Origin: Streptomyces lomondensis
Lineage (GTDB): Bacteria; Actinomycetota; Actinomycetes; Streptomycetales; Streptomycetaceae
DNA: 64,000 nt
Direction: 5' to 3'
Assembly (NCBI RefSeq): GCF_014651035.1
Contig: NZ_BMWC01000004.1
Coordinates: forward strand, 124,001 to 188,000
Part shown: positions 7,366-15,674 of the stretch, in pieces
Layout: every line of letters begins with the position of its first letter
How positions within the stretch are numbered: the stretch's first letter is position 1
The notes under the pieces: model-generated
The model's database searches: none
What the model was told of the DNA's origin: nothing
The model's input: the letters and a program-made list of their open reading frames with translations, nothing else
Made by a program: the position numbers and the translations under genes

Positions 7366-8361
7366 TCAGCCGACGGTCGCGAGCTTCCGGTCGTCGGTCG
7401 TGGGCGCGCTGCCCGTCTTCCGCCTCCTGAGCGAGCCGCCGAGGAGTACGGCGCCCAGACCCAGCGCCGCCCACCAGGCCAGGGTCAGGGCGGGGCCGGT
7501 CGCCGCCGCGCCGTCGAAGTACGCCACCGAGCGCAGCAGCGTGGTGCCCGCGCCGGGCGGCAGCCACTGGCCGATCGCACCGGCCGGCTCCGGCAGCATC
7601 TGCGGTGCCGAGGGGGCGGCGGAGAAGGGGTTGCCGAGGAGCATCACCACCGCTGCGGCGATCCCGAGGCCGGCGGTGCCGACCAGGGCGGCGAGTCCGG
7701 CGACGGCACCGCTGACGGCCAGCGTCGAGAGCGCGAGCACCGCGGCCTCCGCCCACCAGTCGCCCGTGAGTACACCGAGCCAGCTGTGCGCGATCCCGGC
7801 GGCGACCACCCCGACCAGGGCGGACGCGCCGAGCAACGCGCTCGCGGCCCGGACGCCCCGCAGGCCCAGCACGGTGACCACCGCGCCCGCCGCGATGCCG
7901 GCCAGCGCGAGGGGCAGCACGGCGGCGTTCAGCGCCGCGCCGCGCGGATCGCTCGCCGGGGCGGCCACGACGTCGACCGTCTTGATCGGCGTGCCCTCGG
8001 CGGCGGCCTGCCGGCCCACGGCCTGCTGGAGGAACTGGGCGACGGCCGGCCCCGCGGCGGACGCGGTGAGCAGTTCGGGCCCCTGGGGCGTGACCACGAC
8101 CGCGCCGTACACGGTCCGGTCCTCGATGGCGTCCCGGGCGGCGGCCTCGTCGGCGTAGCGGTGGATCTCGAACGCGCCCTCGTGCCGCTCCAGCCCCTTC
8201 TCCACCTGGGCCGTCGCGGCGGGCGGTCCGGCGATGCCCAGCGGCAGGTCGCGAGGCGCGGTGCGGGCGGCCGGCCAGGCGAAGGCCCACAGGGCCAGGG
8301 CCGCGAGGACGGGGACGAGGACGACGACCGCGATCACGTGGCGGGTGCTGGTGGAAGGCAT
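7366..8361 (-). CDS. ABC-2/YhgE-like membrane protein
   Basis: A 331-residue membrane protein. It has one N-terminal transmembrane helix (about residues 8-28), an extracytoplasmic region of about 110 residues (LPLGIAGPP, then VVVTPQGPELLTASAAGP), and about five to six further helices in the C-terminal half. This layout matches the permease-like family that includes YhgE/Pip and DUF3533 proteins, often drug- or stress-related and found beside TetR regulators. No ATPase is encoded nearby. It is divergent from a TetR gene that probably represses it. Confidence 0.7.
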   Translation of the reverse strand: MPSTSTRHVIAVVVLVPVLAALALWAFAWPAARTAPRDLPLGIAGPPAATAQVEKGLERHEGAFEIHRYADEAAARDAIEDRTVYGAVVVTPQGPELLTASAAGPAVAQFLQQAVGRQAAAEGTPIKTVDVVAAPASDPRGAALNAAVLPLALAGIAAGAVVTVLGLRGVRAASALLGASALVGVVAAGIAHSWLGVLTGDWWAEAAVLALSTLAVSGAVAGLAALVGTAGLGIAAAVVMLLGNPFSAAPSAPQMLPEPAGAIGQWLPPGAGTTLLRSVAYFDGAAATGPALTLAWWAALGLGAVLLGGSLRRRKTGSAPTTDDRKLATVG

Positions 8362-8415
8362 GAGGGTCTCCTGTGAGCGAGCGGAACGGGACCGCGAGCG
8401 GCGGACCGGACCGCT

Positions 8416-8499
8416 AAAAAGAAGGATCGTTCGTTTTTGCTTCTGTCCTCACCGTGCTCCGCCTGGACCGTCTTGTCAAGAAGGAATATTCGTTTTACG
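8416..8499. promoter_or_regulatory. Two repeated TetR-type operator sites
   Basis: Two copies of AAGAAGGA-(2-3 bases)-TTCGTTTT occur at about 8419-8437 and 8478-8496, between the divergent membrane-protein and TetR genes. The second contains the near-palindrome AAGGAATATTCGTT. The copies are about 60 bases apart, suiting one site per promoter. The assignment to the adjacent TetR is inferred from position. Confidence 0.6.
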
Positions 8500-8508
8500 T
8501 TGTGGACC

Positions 8509-9156
8509 ATGGCTCGCGTGTCCCAGGAACATCTCGACGCCCGCCGCCGCCAGATCCTCGACGGCGCCGCGGTCTGCTTCGCCCGCAACGGCTTCCACGC
8601 CACGTCCATGCAGGACGTGCTGAAGGAGGTCGGCCTCTCCGCCGGTGCCGTCTACCGCTACTTCAGCGGCAAGGAGGAACTGATCGGGGCGATCGTCGGC
8701 GAGGTGCTCGGCTCGGTCCGCGGGGCCTTCGAGGAGGCGGCGCGGCAGAGCCCGCCCCCGCCGCCGGACGAACTCGTCGCGTCCGTGCTCGGTACGACGT
8801 TCGCTGCCCGCGAGTCCCTGGTCGTCGACGGCCGGCCCGCGTTTCCGCGGCTCGTCATCCAGGTGTGGACGGAGACGCTGCGCAACGAGGAGCTGGCGGC
8901 CGTCCTGCGGGAGGGCTACGGCTCGGTCCGCGCGGCCTGGGGGAGGATCGTCGAGGGTTACCAGGAGGCCGGGATGATGCGGCCGGACGTGGCGCCGGAC
9001 CATGTGGCCCGCACGATGATCGCCGCCGTGCTCGGGTTCATCGCCCAGCAGTCCCTCTTCGGACCCGCCCCGGTCGAGGTCCTCCGGGACGGTCTGCGGG
9101 CCCTGATGAGCATGCGGGACGACCGCGCCCCGTCCGAGGGATCACAGCTCGGTTAA
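8509..9156 (+). CDS. TetR/AcrR family repressor
   Basis: A 215-residue regulator with an N-terminal TetR helix-turn-helix at about residues 10-56 (ILDGAAVCFARNGFHATSM, then GLSAGAVYRYFSGKEELI) and a helical ligand domain of about 150 residues. ATG 8509 fits the usual TetR start a few residues before the HTH; an upstream in-frame start would place the operator within the coding region. It is divergent from the membrane protein gene. The last codons overlap a GlnR-like box belonging to the urease operon. Confidence 0.9.
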   Translation: MARVSQEHLDARRRQILDGAAVCFARNGFHATSMQDVLKEVGLSAGAVYRYFSGKEELIGAIVGEVLGSVRGAFEEAARQSPPPPPDELVASVLGTTFAARESLVVDGRPAFPRLVIQVWTETLRNEELAAVLREGYGSVRAAWGRIVEGYQEAGMMRPDVAPDHVARTMIAAVLGFIAQQSLFGPAPVEVLRDGLRALMSMRDDRAPSEGSQLG

Positions 9157-9168
9157 CGTGCCTGAAAC
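9153..9168 (+). promoter_or_regulatory. GlnR-like box upstream of urease
   Basis: TTAAC-GTGCCT-GAAAC matches the actinobacterial GlnR half-box pattern (gTnAC-n6-GaAAC) at about 100 bases before ureA. The S. coelicolor urease operon is a known GlnR target, so nitrogen repression is expected here too. The box overlaps the tetR stop codon. Confidence 0.55.
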
Positions 9169-9267
9169 CCGGTCCAACTAGCCTGCCGCCACGCCACCAG
9201 GGCTTTTCCCCCGGGGCTGCGGCAACCGGGCCCCGCACGGTCCGGAGCGAGGACTGTGAGGTGGGAC

Positions 9268-9570
<303 letters not shown>

Positions 9571-9581
9571 GAGGGGTCTCG

Positions 9582-9893
9582 ATGATTCCCGGAGAGATCC
9601 TCTTCGCCGACGGCCCGATTGCCTACAACGAGGGCCGCGAGGTCACCCGGCTCACCGTCCTCAACGCCGCCGACCGGCCCGTCCAGGTCGGCTCCCACTA
9701 CCACTTCGCCGAGGCCAACCCCGGTCTGGAGTTCGACCGCGCCGCCGCGCGCGGCAAGCGGCTGAACGTCGCCGCCGGCACGGCGGTGCGCTTCGAGCCC
9801 GGGATCCCCGTCGACGTCGAACTCGTCCCGCTGACCGGCGCCCGCGTCGTGCCCGGCCTGCGCGGGGAGACCGGAGGTGCCCTCGATGCCTGA
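9582..9893 (+). CDS. ureB: Urease beta subunit UreB
   Basis: A structural subunit of 103 residues in the urease (ABC)3 complex. It begins MIPGEILFADGPI and contains the conserved GSHYHFAEANPGLEFDR and the RFEPG segment. It overlaps ureC by 8 bases (stop at 9891-9893, ureC ATG at 9886), so translation is coupled. UreA, UreB and UreC are separate chains here, as in most actinobacteria. Confidence 0.95.
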   Translation: MIPGEILFADGPIAYNEGREVTRLTVLNAADRPVQVGSHYHFAEANPGLEFDRAAARGKRLNVAAGTAVRFEPGIPVDVELVPLTGARVVPGLRGETGGALDA

Positions 9894-11607
9894 GATCTCG
9901 CGTGCCGCGTACGCCGACCTGTTCGGCCCGACGACCGGCGACCGGATCCGGCTCGCCGACACCGATCTGCTGGTCGAGATCGAGGAGGACCGTTCCGGCG
10001 GCCCCGGACGCGCCGGTGACGAGGCCGTCTTCGGCGGCGGCAAGGTCATCCGCGAGTCCATGGGCCAGGCGCGCGCCACGCGTGCCGAGGGCACCCCGGA
10101 CACCGTGATCACCGGCGCGGTGATCATCGACCACTGGGGAATCGTCAAGGCCGACGTCGGCATCCGCGACGGCCGGATCACCGGCATCGGCAAGGCCGGC
10201 AACCCCGACACCATGGACGGCGTCCACCCGGACCTGGTCATCGGCCCGGAGACCGAGATCATCGCCGGCAACGGGCGGATCCTCACGGCGGGCGCGATCG
10301 ACGCGCACGTCCACTTCATCTGCCCGCAGATCGCCGACGAGGCGCTCGCGTCGGGCATCACGACCCTGGTCGGCGGCGGCACCGGCCCGGCGGAGGGCTC
10401 CAAGGCCACGACCGTGACGCCCGGCCCCTGGCACCTGGCGCGGATGCTGGAGGCGATGGAGCAGTACCCCCTCAACATCGGCTTCCTCGGCAAGGGCAAC
10501 ACCGTCTCCCACGAGGCGATGCTGTCGCAGATCCGGGGCGGCGCGCTCGGCCTGAAGCTGCACGAGGACTGGGGCTCCACCCCGGCCGTCATCGACGCCT
10601 CGCTGACCGTCGCCGAGCGGACGGGCATCCAGGTCGCCATCCACACGGACACCCTCAACGAGGCCGGGTTCGTCGGTGACACGCTCGCCGCGATCGCCGG
10701 GCGGGGCATCCACGCGTACCACACCGAGGGCGCGGGCGGCGGGCACGCGCCGGACATCATGACCGTGGTCTCCGAGTCGCACGTGCTGCCGAGCTCCACG
10801 AACCCGACCCGGCCGTTCACCGTCAACACCGCCGAGGAACACCTCGACATGCTGATGGTGTGCCACCACCTCAATCCGGCCGTGCCGGAGGACCTCGCCT
10901 TCGCCGAGTCCCGGATCCGGCCGTCCACGATCGGGGCGGAGGACGTGCTGCACGACCTCGGCGCCATCTCGATCATCTCCTCCGACTCCCAGGCCATGGG
11001 GCGCGTGGGCGAGGTCGTCATGCGCACCTGGCAGACCGCGCACGTGATGAAGCGGCGGCGGGGCGCGCTGCCCGGCGACGGGCGGGCCGACAACCACCGG
11101 GTGCGCCGCTATGTCGCCAAGTACACGATCAACCCCGCCCTCGCCCAGGGGCTGGCCCGCGAGATCGGGTCGGTGGAGAGCGGCAAGCTGGCCGACCTGG
11201 TGCTCTGGGAGCCGGCGTTCTTCGGCGTGAAGCCGCAGCTCATCATCAAGGGCGGGCAGATCGCGTACGCGCAGATGGGCGACGCGAACGCCTCGATCCC
11301 CACCCCGCAGCCGATCCTGCCGCGTCCGATGTACGGGGCGATCGGCCGGGCCCCGGCCGCGAACTCCTTCAACTTCGTCGCCCCGCTCGCGATCGAGGAC
11401 GGGCTGCCGGAGCGGCTGGGCCTGGGCAAGCGGTTCACGGCGATCGAGTCGACGCGCGGGGTCACCAAGGCCGACATGCGGGAGAACGACGCGCGGCCCG
11501 AGGTGCGGGTCGACCCCGACAGCTTCGCCGTGCACATCGACGGGGAGCTGGTCGAGGCGACACCGGCCGCCGAACTGCCCATGGCACAGCGGTACTTCCT
11601 CTTCTGA
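9886..11607 (+). CDS. ureC: Urease alpha (catalytic) subunit UreC
   Basis: The 573-residue amidohydrolase subunit that holds the two nickel ions. Visible ligands are the HVH pair (DAHVHFI), the carbamylated-lysine segment GLKLHEDWG, AIHTDTLNE, and HTEGAGGGHAPD. The mobile-flap motif CHHLN and SSDSQAMGR with the last metal-binding Asp follow. ATG 9886 is preferred to GTG 9877 because GGAGG ends 8 bases before it. The length is normal, and no key residue is missing. Confidence 0.97.
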   Translation: MPEISRAAYADLFGPTTGDRIRLADTDLLVEIEEDRSGGPGRAGDEAVFGGGKVIRESMGQARATRAEGTPDTVITGAVIIDHWGIVKADVGIRDGRITGIGKAGNPDTMDGVHPDLVIGPETEIIAGNGRILTAGAIDAHVHFICPQIADEALASGITTLVGGGTGPAEGSKATTVTPGPWHLARMLEAMEQYPLNIGFLGKGNTVSHEAMLSQIRGGALGLKLHEDWGSTPAVIDASLTVAERTGIQVAIHTDTLNEAGFVGDTLAAIAGRGIHAYHTEGAGGGHAPDIMTVVSESHVLPSSTNPTRPFTVNTAEEHLDMLMVCHHLNPAVPEDLAFAESRIRPSTIGAEDVLHDLGAISIISSDSQAMGRVGEVVMRTWQTAHVMKRRRGALPGDGRADNHRVRRYVAKYTINPALAQGLAREIGSVESGKLADLVLWEPAFFGVKPQLIIKGGQIAYAQMGDANASIPTPQPILPRPMYGAIGRAPAANSFNFVAPLAIEDGLPERLGLGKRFTAIESTRGVTKADMRENDARPEVRVDPDSFAVHIDGELVEATPAAELPMAQRYFLF

Positions 11608-11620
11608 AGGCGGGGTTGTG

Positions 11621-12295
11621 ATGTCGCGCGCGGCGCTTCTCGTCCTGGCCGACGGCCGCTTTCCCGCCGGTGGGCACGCCCACTCCGGCGGCGCCGAGGC
11701 GGCGGTCAAGGCCGGGCGGATCAGCGGGGCGGCGAGCCTCGCGGACTTCTGCCGGGGTCGGCTGCACACGGCGGGGCTGGTGGCGGCGGCCCTCTCGGCG
11801 GCCGCGGCGCTCGGGATCGACCCCGTCGCGCTGGACCGGGCCGCCGACGCCCGTACGCCCTCGCCCGCGCTGAGGGTCGCCGGGCGCAAGCTGGGGCGGC
11901 AGCTGATGCGGGCCGCGCGGGCGGCCTGGCCGTCCGCCGAGCTGGACGCCCTGGGACGGGAGTTCCCCAAGGGAGCCCATCAGCCGGTGGTGCTCGGGCT
12001 CGCCGCACGGGCGGCGGGCCTGGGGCCGGTCGACGCGGCGTACTGCGCGGCGTACGAGAGCGTGAGCGGACCGGCCACGGCGACGGTGCGGCTGCTGAGC
12101 CTGGACCCCTTCGACGCGACGGGCGTGCTGGCCCGGCTGGCGCCGGAGGTGGACCGGGTCGTGGACCGGGGCGTGGAGGCCGCGCGGCGAGTGGTCGACG
12201 AGGGCGTCGACGCGCTGCCCGCCGCTTCGGCGCCGTTGCTGGAGATCGGAGCGGAGGCGCACGCGCGGTGGGGGGTGCGGCTGTTCGCGTCCTAG
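11621..12295 (+). CDS. ureF: Urease accessory protein UreF
   Basis: A 224-residue accessory protein that, with UreD and UreG, delivers nickel to apo-urease. It has the all-helical UreF pattern: LADGRFPAGGHAHSGGAEAA near the N-terminus and FPKGAHQPVVLG near the middle. ATG 11621 is directly preceded by an in-frame GTG (11618), and either could be used. The gap to ureG (147 bases) is unusually long for this operon and contains a dispersed repeat. Confidence 0.9.
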   Translation: MSRAALLVLADGRFPAGGHAHSGGAEAAVKAGRISGAASLADFCRGRLHTAGLVAAALSAAAALGIDPVALDRAADARTPSPALRVAGRKLGRQLMRAARAAWPSAELDALGREFPKGAHQPVVLGLAARAAGLGPVDAAYCAAYESVSGPATATVRLLSLDPFDATGVLARLAPEVDRVVDRGVEAARRVVDEGVDALPAASAPLLEIGAEAHARWGVRLFAS

Positions 12296-12330
12296 CTGCC
12301 TTCTCGACGCCGCGCAGGCCACCTCCCTCG

Positions 12331-12373
12331 GGGGCGCGGGGAACTGCGCGACCGACCCCCGCTCACCCGCACC
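12331..12373 (+). repeat. Dispersed Streptomyces repeat, copy 1
   Basis: GGGGCGCGGGGAACTGCGCG, then ACC, a C-rich stretch and CACCCGCAC. It lies 35 bases after the ureF stop, inside the urease operon. Related copies lie at 33568, 37561 and 44127. The GCGC...GCGC core can form a short hairpin. Confidence 0.75.
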
Positions 12374-12442
12374 CCGACACCAGAGCCCGCCACCCCTGAG
12401 CCAGTCGCCCGTCAGCCCGGGCCCGCCCACCAGGAGCCGCAC

Positions 12443-13120
12443 ATGCACCTCGACCACAACCACGACGGCCGCGCCGCGGTGAGCGCCGACGCCCGCCGCC
12501 CCGACGGCAGCCGCCGTGCCCTGCGCATCGGCCTCGGCGGACCCGTCGGGTCCGGGAAGACCGCCACCGTCGCCGCGCTCTGCCGGGCGCTGCGGGACGA
12601 GCTGTCGCTCGCCGTCGTCACCAACGACATCTACACCCGGGAGGACGCCGAGTTCCTGCTCCGGGAAGCCGTGCTGCCGCCCGAGCGGATCACCGCCGTG
12701 GAGACGGGGGCCTGCCCGCACACCGCGATCCGGGACGACATCTCCGCCAACCTGGAAGCGGTGGAGGACCTGGAGGACGCCGTGGGGCCGCTGGACCTGG
12801 TGCTCGTGGAGTCCGGCGGGGACAACCTCACCGCGACCTTCTCCAAGGGGCTCGTCGACGCGCAGATCTTCGTGATCGACGTCGCCGGGGGCGACGACAT
12901 CCCGCGCAAGGGCGGGCCGGGCGTGACCACCGCCGACCTGCTCGTCGTCAACAAGACCGACCTCGCCCCGTACGTCGGCTCCGACCTCGCCCGCATGGCC
13001 GCCGACGCCAAGGCGCAGCGGGCCGAACTGCCGGTCGTCTTCCAGTCGCTGCGGAGCGAGACCGGGGTGGCCGACGTCGCCGCCTGGGTGCGCGCGCGGC
13101 TCGCCGCCTGGGCGGCCTGA
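12443..13120 (+). CDS. ureG: Urease accessory GTPase UreG
   Basis: A 225-residue SIMIBI-class GTPase powering nickel insertion into urease. It carries a P-loop GGPVGSGKTA, the metal-binding CPH (TGACPHTAIRDD), ESGGDNL, and the guanine-specificity motif NKTD. The N-terminus starts with a short His-rich segment (MHLDHNHDG) that may bind nickel. It ends 2 bases before the ureD start. Confidence 0.96.
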   Translation: MHLDHNHDGRAAVSADARRPDGSRRALRIGLGGPVGSGKTATVAALCRALRDELSLAVVTNDIYTREDAEFLLREAVLPPERITAVETGACPHTAIRDDISANLEAVEDLEDAVGPLDLVLVESGGDNLTATFSKGLVDAQIFVIDVAGGDDIPRKGGPGVTTADLLVVNKTDLAPYVGSDLARMAADAKAQRAELPVVFQSLRSETGVADVAAWVRARLAAWAA

Positions 13121-13122
13121 GC

Positions 13123-13884
13123 GTGCGGGGCTCCGCCGGGGTGCGGTCCGTCGCGAGGATCCTGGCCCGGGACGACGGGCGGGGTGGGACCTCCCTGCCC
13201 GTGCTGGAGAGCGACGGGCCCCTGGCGCTGCGGCGCACCCGGTCCACGGGCACCGGCGCGCGGGTCATGCTGGTCGGCGCGATGAGCGGACCCCTCGGCG
13301 GTGACCACTTCACCGTGGAGGCGCGCGTGGAGGAGGGAGCGCGGCTGTCCCTCGGATCGGCCGCCGCCACCATCGCGCTGCCCGGGCAGGCCAAGGGCGA
13401 GGCACGCTACGACGTCCGGCTCGACGTCGCCGACGGCGGCGAACTGCACTGGCTGCCCGAGCAGTTGATCTCCGCCCACGGCAGCGACCTGTACGTCGCG
13501 ACCCGCGTGGAGCTCGCCGCCACGGCCCGGCTCGTGCTGCGCGAGGAGCAGGTGCTCGGGCGGACCGGTGAGGAACCCGGGCGGCTGACGAGCCGTCTGA
13601 CCGTGCGGGTCGCCGACCGGGTCGTGCTCGACCAGGAACTGGCCTGCGGGCCGGGCGCGCCGGGCGGCTGGGACGGGCCCGCCGTGCTCGCGGGACACCG
13701 GGCGGTGGGGCAACTTGTCGTCGTACGGCCGGAGTTCGCCACCGAGCCGGTGACGGCCCGGGCTCTGGGGGAGGGGGCCTCCCTCGTGCCGCTCGCCGGT
13801 CCCGCCGCACTGGTGACGGCCGTGGCGCCGGACGCCCTCCGGCTGCGGCGGCTGCTCGACGAGGCCTTGACGTCCCTCGCGTAG
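13123..13884 (+). CDS. ureD: Urease accessory protein UreD
   Basis: A 253-residue scaffold protein (UreD/UreH) that binds apo-urease and recruits UreF and UreG. Family features include GPLGGDHFTVEARVEEGARL, ATIALPGQA and the LHWLPEQLI segment. The start is GTG 13123, 2 bases after the ureG stop, with no obvious ribosome site of its own; coupling to ureG is likely. It closes the operon in the order ABCFGD. Confidence 0.9.
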   Translation: MRGSAGVRSVARILARDDGRGGTSLPVLESDGPLALRRTRSTGTGARVMLVGAMSGPLGGDHFTVEARVEEGARLSLGSAAATIALPGQAKGEARYDVRLDVADGGELHWLPEQLISAHGSDLYVATRVELAATARLVLREEQVLGRTGEEPGRLTSRLTVRVADRVVLDQELACGPGAPGGWDGPAVLAGHRAVGQLVVVRPEFATEPVTARALGEGASLVPLAGPAALVTAVAPDALRLRRLLDEALTSLA

Positions 13885-14014
13885 CCGTCCGTAGAGCAGA
13901 CTCCCTTCTCCGTTTATCGGATTGGCAAAGAAGGTCACTACCCCCTGTTCTCAGGTACCTGACAACCGCGAGGATCCCCCGTACTGATCGCAACGATGTA
14001 CGGGGAGGTCCCAC

Positions 14015-15622
14015 TTGAGGGGTACGAGACCGAAGAGGCGGATGACGGCGCTCGGTTCGGCCGGCGCGCTCGTCACGGCCACGCTGATAGCCGGCGCCGT
14101 CGCGGCGCCCACGGCGAACGCGAGCGCGGGCGCGAGCAGTGGCCACGGCCAGGACCGGGAGGCCCGGGGCGCCGCCATCGCCGCCGCCCGGGCCGCGCAG
14201 GCCGGCATCGACTGGCAGGACTGCCCCGCCGACTGGAACCTGGCCAAGCCGATCCAGTGCGGGTACGTCACCGTGCCGCTCGACTACGCCAAGCCGTACG
14301 GCAAGCAGATCAAACTCGCCGTCGACCGCATCGGCAACACCGGCACGAAGGACGAGCGGCAGGGCGCGCTCATCTACAACCCCGGTGGCCCCGGCGGCTC
14401 CGGACTGCGCTTCCCGACCCGGGTCACCAGCAAGAACCCCCTCTGGGCCAACACGGCCAAGGCGTACGACTTCGTGGGCTTCGACCCGCGCGGCGTCGGC
14501 AAGTCGACGCCCATCTCCTGCGTCGACCCGCAGGAGTTCGTCAAGGCGCCGAAGATGGACCCGGTTCCCGACTCCGAGGCCGACAAGCTCGCCCAGCGCA
14601 AGCTGGCCCGCGAGTACGCCGAGGGCTGCTACGAGCGCAGCGGCTGGATGCTGCCGCACATGACCACGCCGAACACCGCGCGCGACCTCGACGTCATCCG
14701 CGCCGCCCTGGGCGAGAAGAAGCTCAACTACCTCGGCGTCTCCTACGGCACCTACCTCGGCGCCGTCTACGGCACCCTCTTCCCGGGCCACGTACGCCGG
14801 ATGGTCGTCGACAGCGTCGTCAACCCGTCCCGGGAGAAGATCTGGTACCAGGCCAACCTGGACCAGGACGTCGCCTTCGAGGGCCGCTGGAAGGACTGGC
14901 AGGACTGGGTCGCGAAGAACGACGCGACCTACCACCTCGGCGACACCCGCGCCGAGGTCCAGCAGCAGTGGCTGAAGCTGCGCGCCACCGCGAAGAAGAG
15001 CCCGCTCGGCGGGGTCGTCGGCCCGGCCGAGCTGATCTCCTTCTTCCAGAGCGCCCCGTACTACGACTCCCGGTGGGCCCCGGTCGCCTCGGTCTTCAGC
15101 AAGTACGTCGCCGGGGACACCCAGGCGCTGATCGACGCCGCCGCCCCCGACCTGTCGGACACCGCGGGCAACGCCGCCGCGGAGAACGGCAACGCCGTGT
15201 ACACGGCCGTCGAGTGCGCCGACGCCAAGTGGCCCACCAGCTGGCAGCGGTGGGACCGCGACAACACGCGGCTCCACAAGGACCACCCGTTCATGACCTG
15301 GGCCAACGCCTGGATGAACCTGCCGTGCGCCACCTGGCCGGTCAAGCAGCAGACGCCGGTGGACGTGAAGACCGGCAAGGGCCTGCCCGGGGTGCTCATC
15401 GTCCAGTCCGAGCGGGACGCGGCCACCCCGTACGAGGGTGCCGTCGAGCTGCACCAGCGGTTCAAGGGCTCCCGCCTGATCACCGAGAAGGACGCGGGCT
15501 CCCACGGCGTCACCGGCCTGGCCAACCCGTGCATCAACACCCGGGTGGACGCCTACCTGCTCACCGGCAAGCTGGACGGTGCGGACGTGACGTGCGCGCC
15601 GCACGCCACGCCGAAGCCGTAG
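14015..15622 (+). CDS. Secreted tripeptidyl aminopeptidase (alpha/beta hydrolase)
   Basis: An exported serine peptidase of the Streptomyces Tap/SlpD/SlpE family, 535 residues. Residues 1 to about 38 form a signal peptide (RRMTALGSAGALVTATLIAG, then ANASA). The alpha/beta-hydrolase triad is visible as Ser243 (GVSYGTYLG), Asp468 (SERDAATP) and His497 (GSHGVTG); NPGGPGGSG marks the oxyanion region. The C-terminal TAP-like domain is present. The start is TTG 14015, with an ideal GGGGAGG 6 bases upstream. It trims N-terminal tripeptides from proteins outside the cell. Confidence 0.9.
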   Translation: MRGTRPKRRMTALGSAGALVTATLIAGAVAAPTANASAGASSGHGQDREARGAAIAAARAAQAGIDWQDCPADWNLAKPIQCGYVTVPLDYAKPYGKQIKLAVDRIGNTGTKDERQGALIYNPGGPGGSGLRFPTRVTSKNPLWANTAKAYDFVGFDPRGVGKSTPISCVDPQEFVKAPKMDPVPDSEADKLAQRKLAREYAEGCYERSGWMLPHMTTPNTARDLDVIRAALGEKKLNYLGVSYGTYLGAVYGTLFPGHVRRMVVDSVVNPSREKIWYQANLDQDVAFEGRWKDWQDWVAKNDATYHLGDTRAEVQQQWLKLRATAKKSPLGGVVGPAELISFFQSAPYYDSRWAPVASVFSKYVAGDTQALIDAAAPDLSDTAGNAAAENGNAVYTAVECADAKWPTSWQRWDRDNTRLHKDHPFMTWANAWMNLPCATWPVKQQTPVDVKTGKGLPGVLIVQSERDAATPYEGAVELHQRFKGSRLITEKDAGSHGVTGLANPCINTRVDAYLLTGKLDGADVTCAPHATPKP

Positions 15623-15643
15623 CCGTCGACCGAACGGTGGTGA

Positions 15644-15673
15644 GGGGCGGCCGGAGCACCCGGCCGCCCCTTC
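15644..15673. terminator. Terminator between convergent genes
   Basis: GGGGCGGCCGG-AGCA-CCCGGCCGCCCC: an 11-bp stem and short loop just after the aminopeptidase gene and 2 bases before the stop of the convergent epimerase gene, so it probably serves both. Confidence 0.75.
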
Positions 15674-15674
15674 C

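Noticed and set aside
6839..8290. Upstream extension of the ClpP-like frame
   Set aside because: It is Arg/Gly-rich frame noise opposite and across other genes; the ClpP start has its own strong ribosome site at 6838.
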